From: Quisquiliibacterium transsilvanicum
GTDB lineage: Bacteria > Pseudomonadota > Gammaproteobacteria > Burkholderiales > Burkholderiaceae_E
Assembly: GCF_014202215.1 (NCBI RefSeq)
Contig: NZ_JACHGB010000005.1
Coordinates: 372,001 to 436,000 of the forward strand
Length of the DNA: 64,000 bases
Reading direction: 5' to 3'
Shown here: one piece after another, positions 1-8,670 of the stretch
Layout of the letters: the number at the start of each line of letters is the position of its first letter
Position numbering within the stretch: position 1 is the stretch's first letter
Position numbers and translations under genes: made by a program
Notes under the pieces: model-generated
The model's input: only the letters and a program-made list of their open reading frames with translations
The model's database searches: none
What the model was told of the DNA's origin: nothing

Positions 1-31
1 AGCGCCGGGTGGTTCCACAGGAGACAGGACG

Positions 32-880
32 ATGTTCAACTGGGTCAAGACCGCGATGCTGATGGCCGCGATCACCGCGCTCTTCGGCGTGCTGGGCGCC
101 TCGATCGGCGGTCGCCAGGGCATGCTGCTGGCGCTCGGGTTCGCGGTGGTGTCCAACTTCTTCGCCTACTGGTTCTCCGACAAGATGGTGCTGCGCATGT
201 ACAACGCGCAGGAGGTCGACGAGACCACTGCGCCGCAGTTCTATCGCATGGTGAGGGAGCTGGCCGAGCGCGCCGCCCTGCCGATGCCCAAGGTGTACCT
301 GATCGACGAACAGGCGCCGAACGCGTTCGCGACCGGCCGCAACCCCGAGCATGCTGCGGTGGCTGCGACCACCGGCATCCTGCGCGTGCTCAGCGAGCGC
401 GAGCTGCGCGGGGTGATGGCGCACGAGCTTTCACACGTGAAGAACAGGGACATCCTGATCTCCACCATCTCTGCGACGATGGCGGGCGCGATCTCGGCGC
501 TGGCCAACTTCGCGATGTTCTTTGGCGGCCGCGACGGCGAGGGCCGGCCGGTCAACCCGATCGCCGGCATCCTGGTGGCCATCCTTGCGCCGCTGGCAGG
601 CGCGCTGATCCAGATGGCGATCTCGCGGGCGCGGGAGTTCGAGGCCGACCGCGGCGGCGCGGAGATCAGCGGCGATCCGCAGGCGCTGGCCTCGGCGCTC
701 GACAAGATCCACCGCTACGCCCAGGGCATCCCGCTCGAGACCACCGAGCGCCACCCCGAGACCGCCCAGATGATGATCATGAACCCGCTGTCCGGCGGCG
801 GCCTGCGCGGGCTGTTCTCCACGCACCCCGCCACCGAGGAGCGCATCGCCCGCCTGATGGCGATGGCAGGGCGCGGTTGA
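32..880 (+). CDS. htpX: Zinc metalloprotease HtpX
   Basis: This is an M48-family membrane protease that degrades misfolded inner-membrane proteins. Two hydrophobic N-terminal segments come first, then the zinc motif HELSH at residues 131-135, two more hydrophobic segments, and the EFEAD motif (third zinc ligand near E204). The 282-residue length is normal for HtpX. The ATG has a GGAGACAGGAC leader with a usable ribosome site. Its TGA overlaps the TTG start of rsmB, so the two are probably translated together. The gene is complete and the call is secure. Confidence 0.96.
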   Translation: MFNWVKTAMLMAAITALFGVLGASIGGRQGMLLALGFAVVSNFFAYWFSDKMVLRMYNAQEVDETTAPQFYRMVRELAERAALPMPKVYLIDEQAPNAFATGRNPEHAAVAATTGILRVLSERELRGVMAHELSHVKNRDILISTISATMAGAISALANFAMFFGGRDGEGRPVNPIAGILVAILAPLAGALIQMAISRAREFEADRGGAEISGDPQALASALDKIHRYAQGIPLETTERHPETAQMMIMNPLSGGGLRGLFSTHPATEERIARLMAMAGRG

Positions 881-2244
881 CGCGCGTGTCAGGCGAGCCA
901 TCGGGCCCCGGGCCCGCCGAACCGTCGTTGCGGGCGCCGCTGGCCGCCGAGCTGCGCGCGGCGGCGCTGGCCGTCGAGCGCGTGCGCGCCGGCCGGGCGC
1001 TGCCGCCTTCGCTGGACGAGGCCGCCGCGCGCTGGCGGCTGGAGGGCGTTTCCCGGGCGGCGATGCGCGACATCGCCTACACCGCGGTGCGCCGGCTCGG
1101 CACCGCCGGCGCCCTCGCGGCGCGCCTGAACGCGCGTCGGCCGTCCGTGGCGCTCGCTGCGCTGCAGCTGGTGGCCTTGTCGGAACTGCTCGTCCAGGGC
1201 CGCCGCCATGAAGCGGTGATCGTCGACCAGGCGGTCGAGGCCGCGCGGCTGAGCCCCGAGACCCAGCCGGGCGCCGGCTTCCTCAACGCCACCCTGCGCC
1301 GCTTCCTGCGCGACCGGCCAGCGCTGATGCTGGCCGTGTCGCACGACCAGGAGGCCGTCTGGAACCACCCCCGCTGGTGGATCGACCTACTGCAGGCGGA
1401 CCATCCGGCGCACTGGGAGGCCGTCCTGGCGGCGGGCAACGCACCGCCGCCGATGACGCTGCGTGTCAATGCGCGGCGCGCCAGCGTTGACGAGTGCCTG
1501 GCGGAACTCGGTTCGGCCGGTCACGGCGCGCGGCAGATCGGACCGCATGCCGTGCGCCTGGACCGACCTTGCGACGTCGCGCAGCTGCCCGGCTTCGCCC
1601 AAGGGCGGCTCTCGGTGCAGGATCTCGCCGCGCAGATGGCCGCGCCGCTGCTCGACGTGCAGCCCGGCCAGCGGGTGCTCGACGCCTGTGCCGCACCGGG
1701 CGGCAAGACCGCCCATCTGCTCGAGCTGGTCGACTGTTCGGTGACCGCGCTGGATTCCGACGCCGCGCGCCTGGAGCGGGTGCGAGAGAGCCTCGGGCGC
1801 CTGGGGTTGTCGGCCGACGTGGTCTGCGGCGACGCGCGCCGCCCGGACGACTGGTGGGACGGCCGCCGCTACGACCGCATCCTTCTCGACGCGCCCTGCT
1901 CTGCGTCGGGCATCGTGCGTCGCCACCCGGAGATCCGCTGGCTGCGCCGCCGTCGCGATCTGGCGACACTTTCGGCAGTGCAGTCGGAAATGCTGGCCGC
2001 GCTTTGGCCCCTGCTCGAACCGGGTGGTAAATTGCTCTACGCAACGTGCTCGGTGTTCCGCGCCGAAGGCGCGGAGCCGATCGAGCGTTTCCTTGCGGGG
2101 CGCACCGACGCCGAGCGGGTCGACCTGCAGTGGCGCTGGCCCGCCGATGCGCAGGTCATCCCGGTCGGTCAGCTGCTGCCGCAGGCCGACGAGCACATCG
2201 ACCACGACGGTTTCTTCTACGCACTGATCCGAAAGATCCCTTGA
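877..2244 (+). CDS. rsmB: 16S rRNA (cytosine-967-C5)-methyltransferase RsmB
   Basis: This enzyme methylates C967 of 16S rRNA with S-adenosylmethionine. An N-terminal NusB-like helical domain (about residues 20-150) precedes the NOL1/NOP2/Sun catalytic domain. The catalytic cysteines are visible in DAPCSASG (C341) and YATCS (C391), and the SAM loop is ACAAPGGKT. The start is a TTG whose last two bases form the htpX stop codon (TTGA overlap). No better ATG or GTG lies nearby, and the reading gives 455 residues. It ends in another TTGA overlap with the next gene. Confidence 0.95.
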   Translation: MTRVSGEPSGPGPAEPSLRAPLAAELRAAALAVERVRAGRALPPSLDEAAARWRLEGVSRAAMRDIAYTAVRRLGTAGALAARLNARRPSVALAALQLVALSELLVQGRRHEAVIVDQAVEAARLSPETQPGAGFLNATLRRFLRDRPALMLAVSHDQEAVWNHPRWWIDLLQADHPAHWEAVLAAGNAPPPMTLRVNARRASVDECLAELGSAGHGARQIGPHAVRLDRPCDVAQLPGFAQGRLSVQDLAAQMAAPLLDVQPGQRVLDACAAPGGKTAHLLELVDCSVTALDSDAARLERVRESLGRLGLSADVVCGDARRPDDWWDGRRYDRILLDAPCSASGIVRRHPEIRWLRRRRDLATLSAVQSEMLAALWPLLEPGGKLLYATCSVFRAEGAEPIERFLAGRTDAERVDLQWRWPADAQVIPVGQLLPQADEHIDHDGFFYALIRKIP

Positions 2245-2816
2245 CCGCTCGCCTCGCCAGGGCGCTGGTCCTGGTGGCGACGTTCCTGGCGGCGCTCGCG
2301 GCCTTTCAGCCAGCGTCGGCCGCCGATGCCATCGAGGCCCGCAGCGTCCGCATCGAACGTTCAGCCGGCGGTGATGGCTGGGAGTTGTCGGCCGATTTCC
2401 ACCTGCCCCTGCCCGACCGTCTCGAAGAGGCGGTAAACCGCGGCGTCGCGCTCTATTTCGTGCTCGAGTTCGAGCTGGCACGTCCGCGCTGGTACTGGTG
2501 GGATGAGATGGCCGCGTCGGCCAGCCAGACCTGGCGCCTGGGATACCACGCACTGACGCAGCAGTACCGCCTGACCCAGGGCGGCGGCTTCGCGCAGGCC
2601 TTCGGCAGCCTGGGCGAGGCGCTGCAGACGCTGTCGCGGGTGCGCGGCTGGCGGGTGATCGAAGCCGGCGATGCGAGTCCGGGCAGCGAGTACCAGGCCC
2701 GGGTGCGGATGAGGCTGGACGCGTCGATGCTGCCCAAGCCCTTCCAGGTCACCGCCATCACCAACCGCGACTGGAACCTGCAGGCCGAATGGACCCGATT
2801 CCGATTCGTGCCCTAG
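2241..2816 (+). CDS. DUF4390 exported protein
   Basis: This is a 191-residue protein of the DUF4390 family, which in Burkholderiales lies between rsmB and an NtrY-like kinase. The chosen start is the TTG overlapping the rsmB stop, because it places a clear signal peptide at the N-terminus (hydrophobic residues 7-24, cleavage after ASA). The open frame continues further upstream, but only as out-of-frame overlap with rsmB. The function is unknown. The position suggests an envelope partner of the kinase downstream, which is an inference. The 3' end overlaps the kinase gene by 28 bases. Confidence 0.85.
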   Translation: MTARLARALVLVATFLAALAAFQPASAADAIEARSVRIERSAGGDGWELSADFHLPLPDRLEEAVNRGVALYFVLEFELARPRWYWWDEMAASASQTWRLGYHALTQQYRLTQGGGFAQAFGSLGEALQTLSRVRGWRVIEAGDASPGSEYQARVRMRLDASMLPKPFQVTAITNRDWNLQAEWTRFRFVP

Positions 2817-5140
2817 ACCTTGGCAAGCGCGCGGTCACGCGTGCGCTCAGGGTCTCGCTGATCGTCTCCGTCGCGCTGGCGGCGATCCTGCTCGCGCTGC
2901 TGGCCACGGCGAGCGGCAACACGCAGCTCTTCGAGCGGCACTATCCGACTCTGCTCTGGATCACTCTGGGCGTGGCCGGCACGCTCCTGGTGCTGGTGCT
3001 GGAGCTGCTGCGCCGGCTGGCGGTGCGCTGGCGGCGCGGCTTGTTCGGCACCCGGCTGATGGCCCGGATGGCCGGGGCGTTCGTGCTGATGTCGGTGCTG
3101 CCCGTGGCGCTGGTCTTCCTGGTGGCGGTGCAGTTCGTCGGACGGTCGATCGAATCCTGGTTCGACGTTCCGCTGGAGCGGGCGCTCGATTCCGGGCTGA
3201 GCCTTGCACGCGCCTCGCTGGAGTCGCAGCTCAGCGACCTCACGCAGAAGGCCAGGGTGATGGCGGCCGAACTGGCCGAGTCGCCGCCCGGGGCGCTCTC
3301 GTCGACGCTGTCCGGGCTGCGCGACCAGGCCGGGGTCCAGGAGGCGCTGGTGCTGTCCGGGTCCGGGCGCATCGTGGTCGCGAGCGGCGGGCGCTTCGCG
3401 CAGCTGGTCCCGGACCTGCCGCCCTCGGACGTGCTGCGCCAGGCGCGGCTCACGCGGCAGTTCGCCCGGATCGAGGGCGGCGACCCCGGCGATCCGCAGG
3501 GGGTTGCCGACGCGGCCGGCGCGGGCGGGATTTCCGAGGCGCTCAAGCTGCGGGTCATCGTTGCGATCGTCACCGAGGGGCAGCTCGCGGACGACAGCCG
3601 CTACCTGCAGCTGGTGCAGCCGGTGCCCACGGCGCTGAGCCAGAACGCCGAGGCGGTGCAGCAGGGCTATCGCGATTTCCAGGAACTCTCGCTGGCGCGC
3701 GCCGGGCTCAAGCGCGTCTTCAGGATCACCCTCACGCTGATTTTCCTGCTGACGGTGTTCAGCGCGGTGGCCGGCGCCTTCCTGCTCGCCGGATGGCTGA
3801 CCGGGCCCCTGTCCGAACTCGCTGCGGCCACCCGCGCAGTCGCCGAGGGGGACTTCCGGCAGGTGAAGGACTACGCTGGCCGCGACGAGCTCGGCGTGCT
3901 CACCGGTTCGTTCAACGCGATGACCCGCCAGCTGCAGGAGGCGCGCCTGCTGGTCGAACGCAACCAGCGCGAACTCGAGCGCGTCAACGCGCGTCTCGAG
4001 AGCGTGCTCGGCAACATCGACGCCGGCGTGATGGTGCTGGACTCCGAGTTGCGGCTCACGCTTGCCAATCCCGGCGCGGACCGGATCGTCGGCACTCCGC
4101 TCGCCGCCTTCTTCGGACAGCCGCTGGCGGCGCTGCCGCGGCTTGGCGAGCTCGAGCCCGAGGTGCGCAGCGCCTTTAACGAGCAGGCAGCCACCGGTGC
4201 GGGCAGCTGGCAGCGCCAGTTCGCGCTGCAGCGGCCGGTGGTTGCCGAGGATTCCGCGGGGGCGGTGCCGGCGCGCACCGAACAGACCCTGCTGGCGCGC
4301 GGCTCCATCCTGCCCGAGCGCCGGGTCGGCTACGTCATCGTGTTCGACGACATCAGCGAGGTGATCTCCGCGCAGCGCGCGGTGGCATGGTCGGAGGTTG
4401 CGCGGCGGCTGGCGCACGAGATCACCAATCCGCTCACGCCGATCCAGCTCGCGGCCGAGCGCATGCAGCTCAAGCTGCACGGCAAGCTCGCGGGCGCCGA
4501 CGCGGAGCTGCTCCAGAAGAACTCGCAGACCATCGTCAACCAGGTCGCGGCGCTCAAGATGATGGTGGACGAGTTCAGGGACTACGCGCGGCTGCCTGCG
4601 GCCCGCCTGACGCCGATCGCCCTGAACGAGCTGATCGACGACGTGCTGCGCCTGTACTCGGCGCCCGAGGCGCACGGCGCGATCCAGCTGCAACTGGCCG
4701 AGGCCTTGCCGCGGGTGATGGGCGACGCCACCCAGTTGCGCCAGGTGATCCACAATCTGCTCAAGAACGCGCTGGAGGCGGCCGAGCGGCGCGAGCGCCC
4801 GGAAATCCGCGTGTCGACCGAGGCTATTGCACTGCCGGACGACGCCCTCGCGGTCCGCCTGATGGTGCGCGACAACGGCACGGGTTTCACGCCGGCGCTG
4901 CTGGCCAGGGCCTTCGAGCCCTACGTCACCAGCAAGCCGCGCGGCACCGGTCTTGGCCTGCCGATCGTGCGCAAGATCATCGAGGAGCACCAGGCACGCA
5001 TCGAAGTTGCGAACTGGAACGCCGCCGACGGCACGGTCGGCGGCGCGCAGGTCTCGGTTCTATTTACGAAATTGGCGAAAAGCGGCGAGAATCCCCGCTT
5101 CGACCCCGCTGAGAGGCGTCAAGACGAGGGCCATGGCTGA
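2789..5140 (+). CDS. NtrY-like membrane sensor histidine kinase
   Basis: A 783-residue sensor kinase. Two N-terminal membrane segments (about residues 20-45 and 50-75) and a third (about 95-115) precede a roughly 190-residue extracytoplasmic region. A further membrane segment (about 312-335), a HAMP domain, a PAS-like region and the HisKA domain follow, with the phospho-acceptor in LAHEITNPLTP (about H543). The ATPase domain shows NALEAA, DNGTGF and GTGLGLPI. The layout is that of NtrY. The start lies inside the DUF4390 gene and the end overlaps the regulator gene by 8 bases, so the pair is translationally coupled. The stimulus is not known; nitrogen control is only suggested by homology. Confidence 0.92.
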   Translation: MDPIPIRALDLGKRAVTRALRVSLIVSVALAAILLALLATASGNTQLFERHYPTLLWITLGVAGTLLVLVLELLRRLAVRWRRGLFGTRLMARMAGAFVLMSVLPVALVFLVAVQFVGRSIESWFDVPLERALDSGLSLARASLESQLSDLTQKARVMAAELAESPPGALSSTLSGLRDQAGVQEALVLSGSGRIVVASGGRFAQLVPDLPPSDVLRQARLTRQFARIEGGDPGDPQGVADAAGAGGISEALKLRVIVAIVTEGQLADDSRYLQLVQPVPTALSQNAEAVQQGYRDFQELSLARAGLKRVFRITLTLIFLLTVFSAVAGAFLLAGWLTGPLSELAAATRAVAEGDFRQVKDYAGRDELGVLTGSFNAMTRQLQEARLLVERNQRELERVNARLESVLGNIDAGVMVLDSELRLTLANPGADRIVGTPLAAFFGQPLAALPRLGELEPEVRSAFNEQAATGAGSWQRQFALQRPVVAEDSAGAVPARTEQTLLARGSILPERRVGYVIVFDDISEVISAQRAVAWSEVARRLAHEITNPLTPIQLAAERMQLKLHGKLAGADAELLQKNSQTIVNQVAALKMMVDEFRDYARLPAARLTPIALNELIDDVLRLYSAPEAHGAIQLQLAEALPRVMGDATQLRQVIHNLLKNALEAAERRERPEIRVSTEAIALPDDALAVRLMVRDNGTGFTPALLARAFEPYVTSKPRGTGLGLPIVRKIIEEHQARIEVANWNAADGTVGGAQVSVLFTKLAKSGENPRFDPAERRQDEGHG

Positions 5141-5906
5141 GATACTGGTGGTGGATGACGAGATCGGCATCCGCGAGTTGCTTTCCGAGATTCTCGGCGA
5201 CGAAGGGCATTCGGTGTTGCTTGCGGACTGCGCCCAGCAGGCCCGCAAGGTGCGCGACGAGAACCCCCTCGATCTCGTGCTGCTCGACATCTGGATGCCG
5301 GACACCGACGGCGTCACGCTGCTCAAGGAGTGGGCCGCCGGCGGCAAGCTCACGATGCCGGTGATCATGATGTCCGGACACGCGACGATTGACACCGCGG
5401 TCGAGGCGACCCGGATCGGCGCGCTCGATTTCCTCGAGAAGCCGATTGCGCTGCAGAAGCTCCTCAAGGCGGTCGAACAGGGCCTCGCCAGGGGCAAGGC
5501 CGCGCGCCTGCAAGCCCAGACCGAGGCACGGCTCGCCAGCGTGCCAGAGGTCGTTCCGCTGCCGCGTCCGCCGGCGCCGGAGCCGCTGGCCGGGGCCACT
5601 GTGGAGTTTCGCCCGGTCGCGGCGCAACCTGGCGCGGCCTTCCTTCCGACTACGGGCGGCGCGCCCGTGTCCGGCCAGCCGGGCGCTGCGATCGCGTTGC
5701 GCGACCTGCCTCTCGACCTCCCCCTGCGCGAAGCGCGCGACGCGTTCGAGCGAGCCTACTTCGAGCATCACCTGGCGCGCGAGATGGGCAGCATGACGAG
5801 GGTCGCCGAGAAGACCGGCCTGGAGCGCACCCATCTCTACCGCAAGCTGAAGCAGCTCGGCATCGACCTCTCGCGCGGGATCTGGCGCAGGAACCAGAGC
5901 CACTGA
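5133..5906 (+). CDS. Response regulator, NtrX-like but without an AAA+ domain
   Basis: A 257-residue regulator, partner of the kinase it overlaps. A receiver domain (about residues 1-120) has the acidic pair in VVDDE, the phospho-acceptor in LLDIWMPD and the conserved lysine in EKP. A proline/alanine-rich linker follows (about 135-195). The C-terminus is a Fis-type helix-turn-helix (MTRVAEKTGLERTHLYRKL). The sigma-54-interacting AAA+ domain of true NtrX is missing and the reading frame is unbroken, so this is a compact form rather than a frameshift. The ATG at 5133 was preferred because the receiver domain starts there. Confidence 0.92.
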   Translation: MAEILVVDDEIGIRELLSEILGDEGHSVLLADCAQQARKVRDENPLDLVLLDIWMPDTDGVTLLKEWAAGGKLTMPVIMMSGHATIDTAVEATRIGALDFLEKPIALQKLLKAVEQGLARGKAARLQAQTEARLASVPEVVPLPRPPAPEPLAGATVEFRPVAAQPGAAFLPTTGGAPVSGQPGAAIALRDLPLDLPLREARDAFERAYFEHHLAREMGSMTRVAEKTGLERTHLYRKLKQLGIDLSRGIWRRNQSH

Positions 5907-5928
5907 TGCGGTCTCGGCCGCGGGCACC

Positions 5929-7317
5929 GTGAAGATCATCATCCTCGGCGCCGGGCGGGTCGGCGAATCGGTCGCGGAGAGCCTGGTCTCCGAGCAGAAC
6001 GACATCACGGTCGTCGATACCGACGTCGACCAGCTGGCGCATCTGCAGGACCGCCTCGACCTGCGCACCGTACCCGGCAACGGCACGCACCCGGCGGTGC
6101 TCGAGCTGGCGGGCGCGGCCGACGCTGACATGCTGATCGCGACGGCGGCCCGCGACGAAACCAACCTGGTGGCCTGCCAGCTCGCGGCCCGGCTGTTCAA
6201 CGTGCCCACGCGCATCGCGCGCATCCGCGCGCCGGACTTCCAGGACCACCCGGAGATCACCGGCGAGGGCGGCTTTTACGTCGACCACCTGATCTGCCCC
6301 GAGCAGACGGTGTGCGATTACATATTCAAGCTCATCGAGTTCCCGGAGGCTCTGCAGGTCCTCGAGTTCGCCGGCGGACGGGCCAGCCTGATCGCTGTGC
6401 GCGCCTATGCCGGCGGCCCGCTGGTCGAGAACCCGCTCAGTGCGCTGCGCGCCAAGCATCCCAAGATCGACATGCGGGTGGTCGCGATCTTCCGCGGCGA
6501 CCATGCGATCCGCCCGGATGGCGACACGCGCATCGAGGCGGGCGACGAGGTCTTCCTGCTCGCGGCCTCCGAGCACATCCGCACCGCGCTGTCTGACCTG
6601 CGCCGGATGGACAGGCCGGTGCGCCGGATCATGCTGGCCGGCGGAGGCAACATCGGGCTGCGGCTCGCGCGCGCGCTGGGCACGGATTATCAGGTGAAGC
6701 TGATCGAGAGCAACGCCAGACGCTGCGAGTACCTGGCCACGCAGCTGCCGTCGTCGACGCTGGTGCTGCACGGCGACTCCACCGACGAGGATCTGCTCGC
6801 CAGCGAGGCCGTCGGCGACATGGACCTGTTTCTCGCGCTCACCAACGACGACGAGAACAACATCATGTCCTGCATGATGGCCAAGCGGATGGGCGCGCGC
6901 AGGGTGATCGCGCTGATCAACCGCCGCGCCTATGCCGAGCTGATGCAGGGCAGCCGCATCGACATCGCGCTGGTGCCCGCACAGACCACGATCGGTCAGC
7001 TGCTCGCGCACGTGCGCCGCGGCGACGTGGTTGCGGTGCACTCGCTGCGCCGCGGCGCGGCCGAAGCGCTGGAGGCGATCGCGCATGGCGACGCCAAGTC
7101 GTCCAAGGTGGTGGGGCGGCGGATCGAGGAGATCGACCTGCCGGTGGGCGCGACGATCGGCGCCATCGTGCGCACCACGGCCGGACGTTCCGAGGTCATC
7201 ATGGCCCATCACGACACCCAGATCCGCGCGGAGGACCATGTGATCGTGTTCGTGACGAACAAGCGCACGATCCCGAAGGTCGAAAAGCTGTTCCAGGTCA
7301 GCGTGGGCTTCTTCTGA
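5929..7317 (+). CDS. trkA: Trk system potassium uptake regulator TrkA
   Basis: This is the peripheral NAD(H)-binding regulator of the Trk K+ channel. Two tandem RCK units are visible. The first begins IIILGAGRVGESVAE with a glycine-rich nucleotide loop, and the second begins IMLAGGGNIGLRLA near residue 234. Each is followed by an RCK-C domain. The start is a GTG that fits MKIIILG. At 462 residues it is full length. It follows the kinase/regulator pair by 22 bases in the same direction. Its membrane partner TrkH is about 1.3 kb downstream, separated by a TRAP receptor gene. Confidence 0.95.
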   Translation: MKIIILGAGRVGESVAESLVSEQNDITVVDTDVDQLAHLQDRLDLRTVPGNGTHPAVLELAGAADADMLIATAARDETNLVACQLAARLFNVPTRIARIRAPDFQDHPEITGEGGFYVDHLICPEQTVCDYIFKLIEFPEALQVLEFAGGRASLIAVRAYAGGPLVENPLSALRAKHPKIDMRVVAIFRGDHAIRPDGDTRIEAGDEVFLLAASEHIRTALSDLRRMDRPVRRIMLAGGGNIGLRLARALGTDYQVKLIESNARRCEYLATQLPSSTLVLHGDSTDEDLLASEAVGDMDLFLALTNDDENNIMSCMMAKRMGARRVIALINRRAYAELMQGSRIDIALVPAQTTIGQLLAHVRRGDVVAVHSLRRGAAEALEAIAHGDAKSSKVVGRRIEEIDLPVGATIGAIVRTTAGRSEVIMAHHDTQIRAEDHVIVFVTNKRTIPKVEKLFQVSVGFF

Positions 7318-7456
7318 TCTCGAAACCGAGCGGGAAATCCCTAGCGCCTGCCGCCGTGACAACCCGCGCTGCGGCTTCTACGATGAACCGGCACGGGCCA
7401 TGGCAGGGCGTGCCGGCCGCAGAGCCGGGAGGCCGCATACGGGGAGGGCAGCAGGG

Positions 7457-8566
7457 ATGACGGGCAACGCGCCGCCGAGAAGGCGCTTCATCGCGACCGC
7501 GGGCGCGGGGGCGACGACGCTTGGCTTCCCGATGGTGGCCCGCGCCCAGCCGGTGACCCTGCGCTTCCAGAGCACCTGGCCGCAGAAGGACATCTTCCAC
7601 GAGTTCGCCAACGATTTCGCGCAGAAGGTCAACGAGATGTCCGGCGGCCGCCTGCGCATCGAGGTGCTGCCAGCAGGGGCGGTGGTCAAGGCCTTCGATC
7701 TGCTCGATGGCGTTGCCAAGGGAGTGCTGGACGGCGGCCATGGGCTGCTTGCCTACTGGTACTCGAAGAACTCGGCGCTCGCCCTCTGGGGCACCGGCCC
7801 CGCATTTGGCATGGACGCCAACATGCTGCTGGCCTGGCACCGCTACGGCGGGGGCAAGGAACTGCTCGAGCAGATCTACTCCGATCTCAACCTGGGGGTG
7901 GTGTCCTTCGTCTACGGGCCGATGCCGACCCAGCCGCTGGGCTGGTTCAAGCGCCCGGTGACCCGGCCGGAGCAGTTCAAGGGCATGCGTTTTCGCACCG
8001 TGGGGCTGTCGATCGACCTGTTCACCCGGATGGGGGCATTGGTCAACGCGCTGCCCGGCGCCGAGGTGGTCCCCGCGATGGACCGCGGGCTGCTCGACGG
8101 CGCCGAGTTCAGCAACGCGAGTTCCGACCGGCTGCTCGGCTTCCCGGACGTTGCCAAGGTCTGCATGCTGCAGAGCTTCCACCAGCCGGCGGAGGCTTTC
8201 GAGATCCTGTTCAACCGCAGGCGCTTCGAATCGCTGCCTGCCGACCTGCGGGCGATCGTCCGCCACGCGGTCGACGCGAGTTCGGCGGACATGAGCTGGA
8301 AGGCCATCGATCGTTTCTCCAGGGACCACCTCGACCTGCAGCAGAAGCAGGGGGTGAAGTTCCATCGCACCCCCGAGACGATCCTGCGCAGCCAGCTCAA
8401 GCTATGGGACGAGATCGCCGAAGCGAAGGCGGCCGAGAATCCGATGTTCCGCAACGTCTACGAATCGCAGCGGGTGTTCGCGGCCCGCACCACGCGCTGG
8501 CAGGGCGAGACCCAGGTGGACTTCCGCCTGGCCTACGATCATTACTTCGCGCCGAGGAAGAACTGA
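7457..8566 (+). CDS. TRAP transporter substrate-binding protein (DctP family), orphan
   Basis: A 369-residue periplasmic receptor of the DctP family. A twin-arginine-type signal (PRRRFIATAGAGATTLGF) leads into the mature sequence TLRFQSTWPQKDIFHEFAND, typical of receptors for carboxylates or aromatic acids. The ATG at 7457 was chosen over one 57 bases upstream because GGGGAGGG precedes it and it places the RR motif near the N-terminus. No DctQ or DctM gene lies beside it; the nearest permeases are about 3 kb away on the other strand. It interrupts the usual trkA-trkH pairing. The ligand is unknown. Confidence 0.9.
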   Translation: MTGNAPPRRRFIATAGAGATTLGFPMVARAQPVTLRFQSTWPQKDIFHEFANDFAQKVNEMSGGRLRIEVLPAGAVVKAFDLLDGVAKGVLDGGHGLLAYWYSKNSALALWGTGPAFGMDANMLLAWHRYGGGKELLEQIYSDLNLGVVSFVYGPMPTQPLGWFKRPVTRPEQFKGMRFRTVGLSIDLFTRMGALVNALPGAEVVPAMDRGLLDGAEFSNASSDRLLGFPDVAKVCMLQSFHQPAEAFEILFNRRRFESLPADLRAIVRHAVDASSADMSWKAIDRFSRDHLDLQQKQGVKFHRTPETILRSQLKLWDEIAEAKAAENPMFRNVYESQRVFAARTTRWQGETQVDFRLAYDHYFAPRKN

Positions 8567-8576
8567 CAACGCAGCC

Positions 8577-8598
8577 CCCTCGCGCGCTCCGCGCGGGG
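8577..8598. terminator. GC-rich hairpin after the TRAP receptor gene
   Basis: The sequence CCCTCGCGCG CTC CGCGCGGGGG-like folds into a GC stem shortly after the receptor stop codon. No T-run follows, so it may be a weak terminator or simply GC-rich sequence. Confidence 0.25.
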
Positions 8599-8637
8599 CG
8601 ACGGCTAGCGCCAACGCGCTGCCCGCGGGCGCTCCGA

Positions 8638-8643
8638 TAGAAT
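8638..8643 (+). promoter_or_regulatory. Candidate -10 element for trkH
   Basis: TAGAAT lies 27 bases before the trkH ATG in an otherwise very GC-rich gap. No good -35 is visible, so this is a position-based guess. Confidence 0.35.
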
Positions 8644-8670
8644 CCTGGCTTCTTCCGCGGCGCCAACCCC

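Noticed and set aside
5907-5928. Frameshift that might restore an AAA+ domain to the NtrX-like regulator
   Set aside because: The regulator frame is continuous from receiver through linker to HTH, and trkA follows immediately, so there is no room for a hidden domain.
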